From Spisula solida (Eukaryota; Mollusca; Bivalvia; Venerida; Mactridae), in assembly GCA_947247005.1 (NCBI GenBank), contig OX365955.1, forward strand, positions 3,482,001 to 3,546,000: a stretch of 64,000 nucleotides of DNA, written 5' to 3'. Shown here in pieces: positions 59,164-64,000 of this stretch; position 1 is the first letter of the stretch, and each line of letters starts with the position of its first letter. Below the pieces are notes generated by a model. It ran no database searches. It worked only from the letters and a program-made list of their open reading frames with translations, and was not told where the DNA came from. The translations under genes and the position numbers were made by a program.

Positions 59164-59174
59164 GCGCATGCGCA
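59164..59174. promoter_or_regulatory. NRF-1-type palindrome in the LTR
   Basis: GCGCATGCGCA matches the known NRF-1 binding consensus and is also self-complementary over most of its length. It is present in both LTRs (second copy at about 63568-63578). A CCAAT box lies about 30-35 bp upstream of it. These are candidate promoter elements of the LTR. Confidence 0.5.
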
Positions 59175-60472
59175 GAGACTTAGTACTTTCTCTTGTGCAT
59201 TACGGAACTCATCTAGAAAGACGTGCTAAATCACCTCTCTGTTCTAGGTAGGTTCTATTTACCACCATTTATGGTCACCTAATGGTGACTATAAATACTA
59301 CAAATGGCGCTGCTAAGCCATAGAACTTAGCGGGTGGCATTTAAAGCAAAGAGCAAGTAAATAGCTTAGTGGTTTGGTGAGAATGGAGGTCCTATTTGAA
59401 TACACGCGCGTTGATGGTTGGTTTTAGCCTTTTACGACATTGTCACGTGATATTTTTGTTTACGTATTGTGAGCGCCATTTTTGAGATACTCATTTGGGC
59501 TTGCACTGGATACGTGATACGTTTACGTGATGTTCGTTTCGGCTAGTCAACTAACCAACGGCGTTTATTATTACTGCGACCTCTAAATAATCTCACTTAC
59601 AGGTAATTATTGTTCCGTGGGAGTCATTTATATGCGACCTCATGTTATTTGTTGACGTTTACACACTTAACGTTTTGACATTTGTGATTGGAGTGATTGC
59701 AGTAGAATTCACGAGTGACTCGTCACTCATTCTGAAAATTCCATCGTCTGGTTTTGTTAAGCTGTCTATTGGGTTGGTCCTATAAATTGAGCTGGTATTC
59801 GTGTTCCATAGTTTATAACAAACCAGAATGGAATAGTTATCAAATCATGGGACCATAATACGGATAAGCTGCAATTGTGTGTGTGGTTGGTCTGTAGGTA
59901 ACTAAAGATGGATGTGTATTTGTGTTTATCTCAATGGTATTAATTATTCTGTACTTTTGGGATTTCCACAGCTATGTTGTGCATGACCTGCATACAATTT
60001 GCTTGGCTCAATGATTGTGTCCATAGTGAAGGGTGTAATGGTTATGTCTCTCATAAAATTTGGAAATTACAAAAGAAACCACTTACATGGGCTGGTTACT
60101 TTTTATGTACTACTTAATTTTGTGTCCGACAACCAAAACGAATTGGACCTTCCCCTAGCGGATTAGGAAACCACTTACACGGGTCGGACACGGAGGCCTA
60201 ACTTTGACCCAAAAGGTCTTGGGCCTCCACCATCTGAGTTAAAATGGACAGCGCTAGTAAATGCTCTTGCCGACGCTTGGGATGTAGACGCAGCGCATGA
60301 GACAGTAACAGTCTGTCAAATGCGTTCTGGGTCTAGGTACCTGGTGCCTGGGGTGTCAATGCTTTGCGTACTCAAGCGGTTGCTGATACATCCGCACGTG
60401 TCCATAATATATATTTAAAAATTTAACACAGCAACAAGTGTCCATAATATATATTGAAAAATTTATCATTTG

Positions 60473-60670
60473 GTCGGATGAATGTACTACCCAGGCCACT
60501 CATTCCCTGGATGTTTCACAGGGATTTCAGCACTGATTGTGTTGTAGCAGGGCTAATGGGGTGCATTTGTTAGATGAATGTACTACCCAGGCCACTCAGT
60601 CCCTGGATGTTTCATAGGGATTGCAGCACTGATGTTGTTGTAGCAGGGCTAGTGGGGTGCATTTGTCAAA
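60473..60670 (+). repeat. About 100-bp tandem duplication in the second LTR element
   Basis: GATGAATGTACTACCCAGGC through CCCTGGATGTTTCA and GTAGCAGGGCTA to GGGGTGCATTTGT occurs twice in a row with few differences. Confidence 0.85.
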
Positions 60671-62024
60671 CCTGGTGATACTCCCTTAAGCCTCATCAGG
60701 CATATTATGTCTGTGTCCGAGGCATTTGCGAGGCGCACATATATATTTATTATTGAGTGTGTTTAGGGCTGGTGAACCATTGGTGTCAATTTTACTATTT
60801 TGGGGGTTATTTAATATTAATAAGTTTTTATTTCAATGTATACAAACATGCATTTATATGTTTGATTCAGATTGGGTAGTGGTTCATTGGTTCTTGTTCA
60901 CATTGTTTTAATAGTTATATTTGTGTTTGTTGTTGCTTGAAGACCCTATGTGTTGTTTATTTTCAATGAAAAATATAGTTTAATTTTAATTAATTTTGGA
61001 TGGGGGGAGAGGTTAATGATATATTCTTACGGGTCACCCTTTCCAATGACGGGAACCCTGACAATATAAAGGGTCTGAAAGTAACACATTTTAGGGAACT
61101 TAGGGTCTAGTGCCAGATAATCCCTTAGCTATTGGGCAACATGCCCAAGCTCCGTCCCTGAGGTACATGTGGAGGGAAACACAGCTGATACCTAGTAATC
61201 TTGCTGAATCCAAATCCACAATATCGCAGGGTCATAATTTAACTCACTGTACAGGATACACAAAGGATACCAGGGGAGGGTTAGTATTATTAGCTTTGAA
61301 CTTAATCCCTCGCATAGATTTGCATTCCTTGAATTCCTTTGGTCGTGTACAGTGCAGATCATATCAAGGTCAGGTATCTTCTTGTGCTCTCAGTGCACAT
61401 AGCTGGTATGAACACTAGAGTTTGTGTAACACGAGAGTAACATGCATAGCTGATCTTAATTTAAGGCTAAAGGAAAGGTATTTAGTTTAGGATGCATACA
61501 GTACCCACAGCGGAAATAGACCACAGAGTTTGTGTTCTCTACACATAGTTGGGTTTTATCCTCGAGTTTGGGCACTTAATATTAATGCGACCTAAAATGC
61601 TGAACCTTTATAACTGGGGAAAAGATGCTTAACTGTGACTTCAGAGGCAGGTAATGGTACACCAGTACCTTCTGAATAGTTGGAGTCGGGTGTCAGTGTC
61701 AATACATGCCTCATCAGGGTAAGCAGTTAAGTATCTAGCAGTAATTGGAGGGGACAATGGTGGGCATATACTGATCACATGTGTTGTAACATAAGGGAGC
61801 CCACGAAAATGGTACCTGTGAAAATGGTCCTGGATAGTAGTTGCAGAAAACATTCTATAGACTAAAACCTTAATTAAATAAGTTGCTTGTAATTTTTGGA
61901 GTAAATCAAATCACTCCATTTAATTAACATTCCACTAGAATCATGCGTTTTATTGCTTGTGTTTGGTTGAGAGGTTGTGTTTTTCGTTGAAATCTTTGCG
62001 TGTAGTGCAGTGCAGGCCGCCGTT

Positions 62025-62290
62025 GGGCTTGCACCACGTAAAAAATGATTTCGACGATTTCAAGTGTGGCTGTCAGTTACGACAGAGACGCTATACAGTG
62101 CCTTATTTTAGTCGTCGGGATTCTTCATGTGCTGTGAGCTGCCATTTTTGAGATACTCATTTGGGCTTGCACCACGTGATATTCTTTCTTGGCGACGTAG
62201 GGCGCATCGTGATTCTTCACGTGCTGTGAGCTGCCATTTTCGAAATTCGATTTGGGCTTGCACCATGTGATATTCTTCTTGGCGAGGTTA
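62025..62290 (+). repeat. Dispersed repeats of a GGGCTTGCACCACGTGATATT phrase
   Basis: TTGGGCTTGCAC(C/T) with a following CGTGAT-type stretch occurs at about 62031, 62161 and 62250, and a related copy lies at about 59497 near the start of the same element. The preceding phrase GCCATTTTTGAGATACTCA is shared between about 59473 and 62140. Confidence 0.75.
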
Positions 62291-62639
62291 TTTCGCTTAT
62301 CGTTGAGCATAGCCTTTGGATTGGACACATTATATTAAACGCATGAATGGTGTATTGTTTATTGAATCATGTTTATTGAGAACAGGGAGGGTGTAGCTAA
62401 AGGGAATCTTTATTTGCCTCTCAGTGTTAAGGACCCGCTTTTAGCTAGTCCTTCAAAAAGAGATGTTAAATATAAATCTAAGTGAACCTTAAGTTGCCTT
62501 TCACTTCCCTTACCACAATGCCTGCAGACAAAATTTCAGTTGTAAGTGGGAGAGGAGAATGATAGTTAAGGGCCTGGTGTAAATCTCTAGTTTGGGACCG
62601 TTCATGCTTAGTGTCCTTAAAGCTCTGTGACTCTATCGC

Positions 62640-62830
62640 TCCATATGTTCCAGATTGGAGATCAATGCAGTAATGCAAAATATGAATTCCAAAGAACAAG
62701 TCATGGAGCGGAGAGACAGTTGTCACTCCTGGTCTTTGCTCAGTGTCCCTAAAAACTATCGCTCCATATGTTCCAGATTGGAGATCACTGCAGTAATGCA
62801 AAATATGATATCCAAAGAACAAGTCATGGA
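62640..62830 (+). repeat. About 123-bp tandem duplication in the second LTR element
   Basis: CGCTCCATATGTTCCAGATT through GCAGTAATGCAAAATATGA to GAACAAGTCATGGAGCG occurs twice. Each copy begins with CGCTCCAT and ends with ATGGAGCG, so each is bounded by an 8-bp inverted repeat. Confidence 0.85.
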
Positions 62831-64000
62831 GCGATCCAAACGAAGGGACAGCTTGTAGATTGAGCTTGGATTAGGTAGAGTCTTAACTTTTACACCTTCC
62901 ACCTATTTAGAGAAAAGGCCTAGAATTATGCTATTCTACTCCTTAGTACATGCTGGCACTTATTAGGGAAGTTTGTTCTCCATAATTAATCATTAAATTT
63001 AATTAATATTCATGGCATTGTATTGCAATTCTTTTGGGGTTATCTTTGGAACAAAAAGGGTTGGGCTAACTATTTTCTAAATTGTCCTACCGGTAATTGT
63101 TATTTTGGCTGCAGTGGCTAAGTTGAGGTACAATCTCTTAGAAACATATTTTCACCATTATTTAGTGATCAATCCTAGATATTTCTTAATGTAACTATAC
63201 TTTTGGTCCGGTCACATATACAATAGCTGGATTCCACTTCATCAACTTTGTGATTATGTATGTGGGGTCATTATCCCATCTTAAAGGGTAGGCTTATTCA
63301 ATTATTCATAAAGTCTACCTGATCTGCTTGGGGGTATTTATATGGCCTGTAGGTTGCCCTTTGGCTATGCAACCTAGTTTTATAGTAATGGGTGCCAAAT
63401 TGGGTCTTTATCCCGGGTTGGGGTTGGATTTTATAGAAATGGGAACCAAATTGGGCCTTTATCACGGGTAGGGGTGGATTTTATAAAACTGGGAAGAATG
63501 TAGTGTTTACGGGTCGGAGGTCAACAGTCTAGATGAGCCAATCAGAGGTCGATGTCATCAACTCACGGCGCATGCGCAGAGACTTAGTACTTTCTCTTAT
63601 GCATTACGGAACTCATCTAGAAAGACGTGCTAAATCACCTCTCTGTTCTAGGTAGGTTCTATTTACCACCATTTATGGTCACCTAATGGTGACTATAAAT
63701 ACTACAGAATCACCAAAATTACACAGCTCATTTTTCAACCAACAACATCACAGAAAATTATCAAAAACAACATTTCCTCACCATGGTTACTGATTCCATT
63801 TGATAAACAATATATTTCTCCATCATGCTGACAGGCTGTCACTTATTAAAAGCCTTAATTTATTCTTTTAATTACCAAAACATGTGAGAATTCTCAAAAT
63901 CATTTCTCGTGCTTGTAACTTCCGCATTAAATAAACCCAAAGATAGAAAACAACGATAAATTTGACAGTGTAGCCGAAGTACAAAAATCTGCCGCAAAGG

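Larger units (their letters stand above)
59095..63706 (+). mobile_element. Second non-coding LTR retrotransposon
   Basis: LTRs of 208 bp (59095-59302 and 63499-63706), TG...CA, differ at two positions by eye (C/A and G/A). GAAT flanks both ends (59091-59094, 63707-63710). After the first LTR comes TGGCGCTGCT (59305), a tRNA-Ser-type primer-binding site (TGGCGCTG as for tRNA-Ser(CGA)). GGGAAGAA (63491-63498) precedes the second LTR as a short polypurine tract. The orientation is plus, opposite to the neighbour at 53344-58982. The 4.2 kb interior has no gag-pol motif. It contains tandem duplications at about 60398-60465, 60473-60670, 62640-62830 and 63380-63490. Confidence 0.9.

Noticed and set aside
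59290..59297. TATAAATA near the LTR end as the LTR promoter
   Set aside because: It lies only a few bases before the end of the LTR, leaving no room for a transcribed R-U5 region, so it cannot serve as a normal LTR TATA box.

Overview
The window reads as repeat-rich intergenic DNA from a bivalve mollusc. It is AT-rich and eukaryotic, with spliced genes, a 160-bp-class repeat resembling the bivalve satellite BIV160, a Mab-21/cGAS-like receptor gene of the kind expanded in bivalves, a Mutator-like/YqaJ transposase gene of a type common in aquatic invertebrates, and very many DIRS, LINE, Tc1/mariner and LTR-element remains. No intact ordinary host gene could be supported. Almost every protein-coding signal is a transposable-element gene or a broken gene.

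Layout. 0-10.9 kb: DIRS-type gag and RT fragments on the minus strand; a pogo/Tigger-like non-autonomous element (1458-2356); a 3.7 kb terminal-inverted-repeat element (2515-6243) that carries a palindromic pair of tRNA-headed SINE modules and a BIV160-like array; a TA-flanked long-TIR element (6579-7628); a 1.1 kb near-perfect palindrome (8512-9606) whose loop looks like a bidirectional promoter; and a LINE relic. 11.6-18 kb: a 24-bp minisatellite, then a four-exon Mutator-like/YqaJ transposase gene on the minus strand with a conserved splice-phase pattern but two nonsense codons and one frameshift. 19-25.1 kb: a LINE fragment, a full-length but decayed Tc1-like element, an L1-like ORF1 broken by two MITEs, and a PHD-finger pseudogene. 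26-30.1 kb: a Tx1/L1-like LINE interrupted by a solo LTR that itself holds another LINE tail. 33.4-36.8 kb: a mariner-type TIR element directly upstream of a Mab-21-domain pseudogene. 37-43.6 kb: a mariner relic, LINE 3' ends, Helitron/SINE-like bivalve repeats and a foldback MITE. 44.6-46.8 kb: a degenerate 42-bp minisatellite that switches orientation. 49-53.2 kb: an env-like fusion-protein gene and a gag gene on the minus strand, with no pol between them. 53.3-63.7 kb: two non-coding LTR retrotransposons in opposite orientation only 112 bp apart. One has two identical 274-bp LTRs and the other has 208-bp LTRs with two differences.

How the parts relate. The elements are nested and can be ordered in time: L1-like ORF1 before its two MITE insertions, Tx1-like LINE before its solo LTR, and the solo LTR before the LINE tail inside it. 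The env/gag relic is older than the non-coding LTR element next to it, which is the youngest insertion seen. The most interesting signal is in that youngest element: a tandem array of about 58-bp units, each able to form a small stem-loop with a constant loop and a stem that varies with apparent compensating changes. All calls were made by reading the sequence. No database search or alignment program was run.
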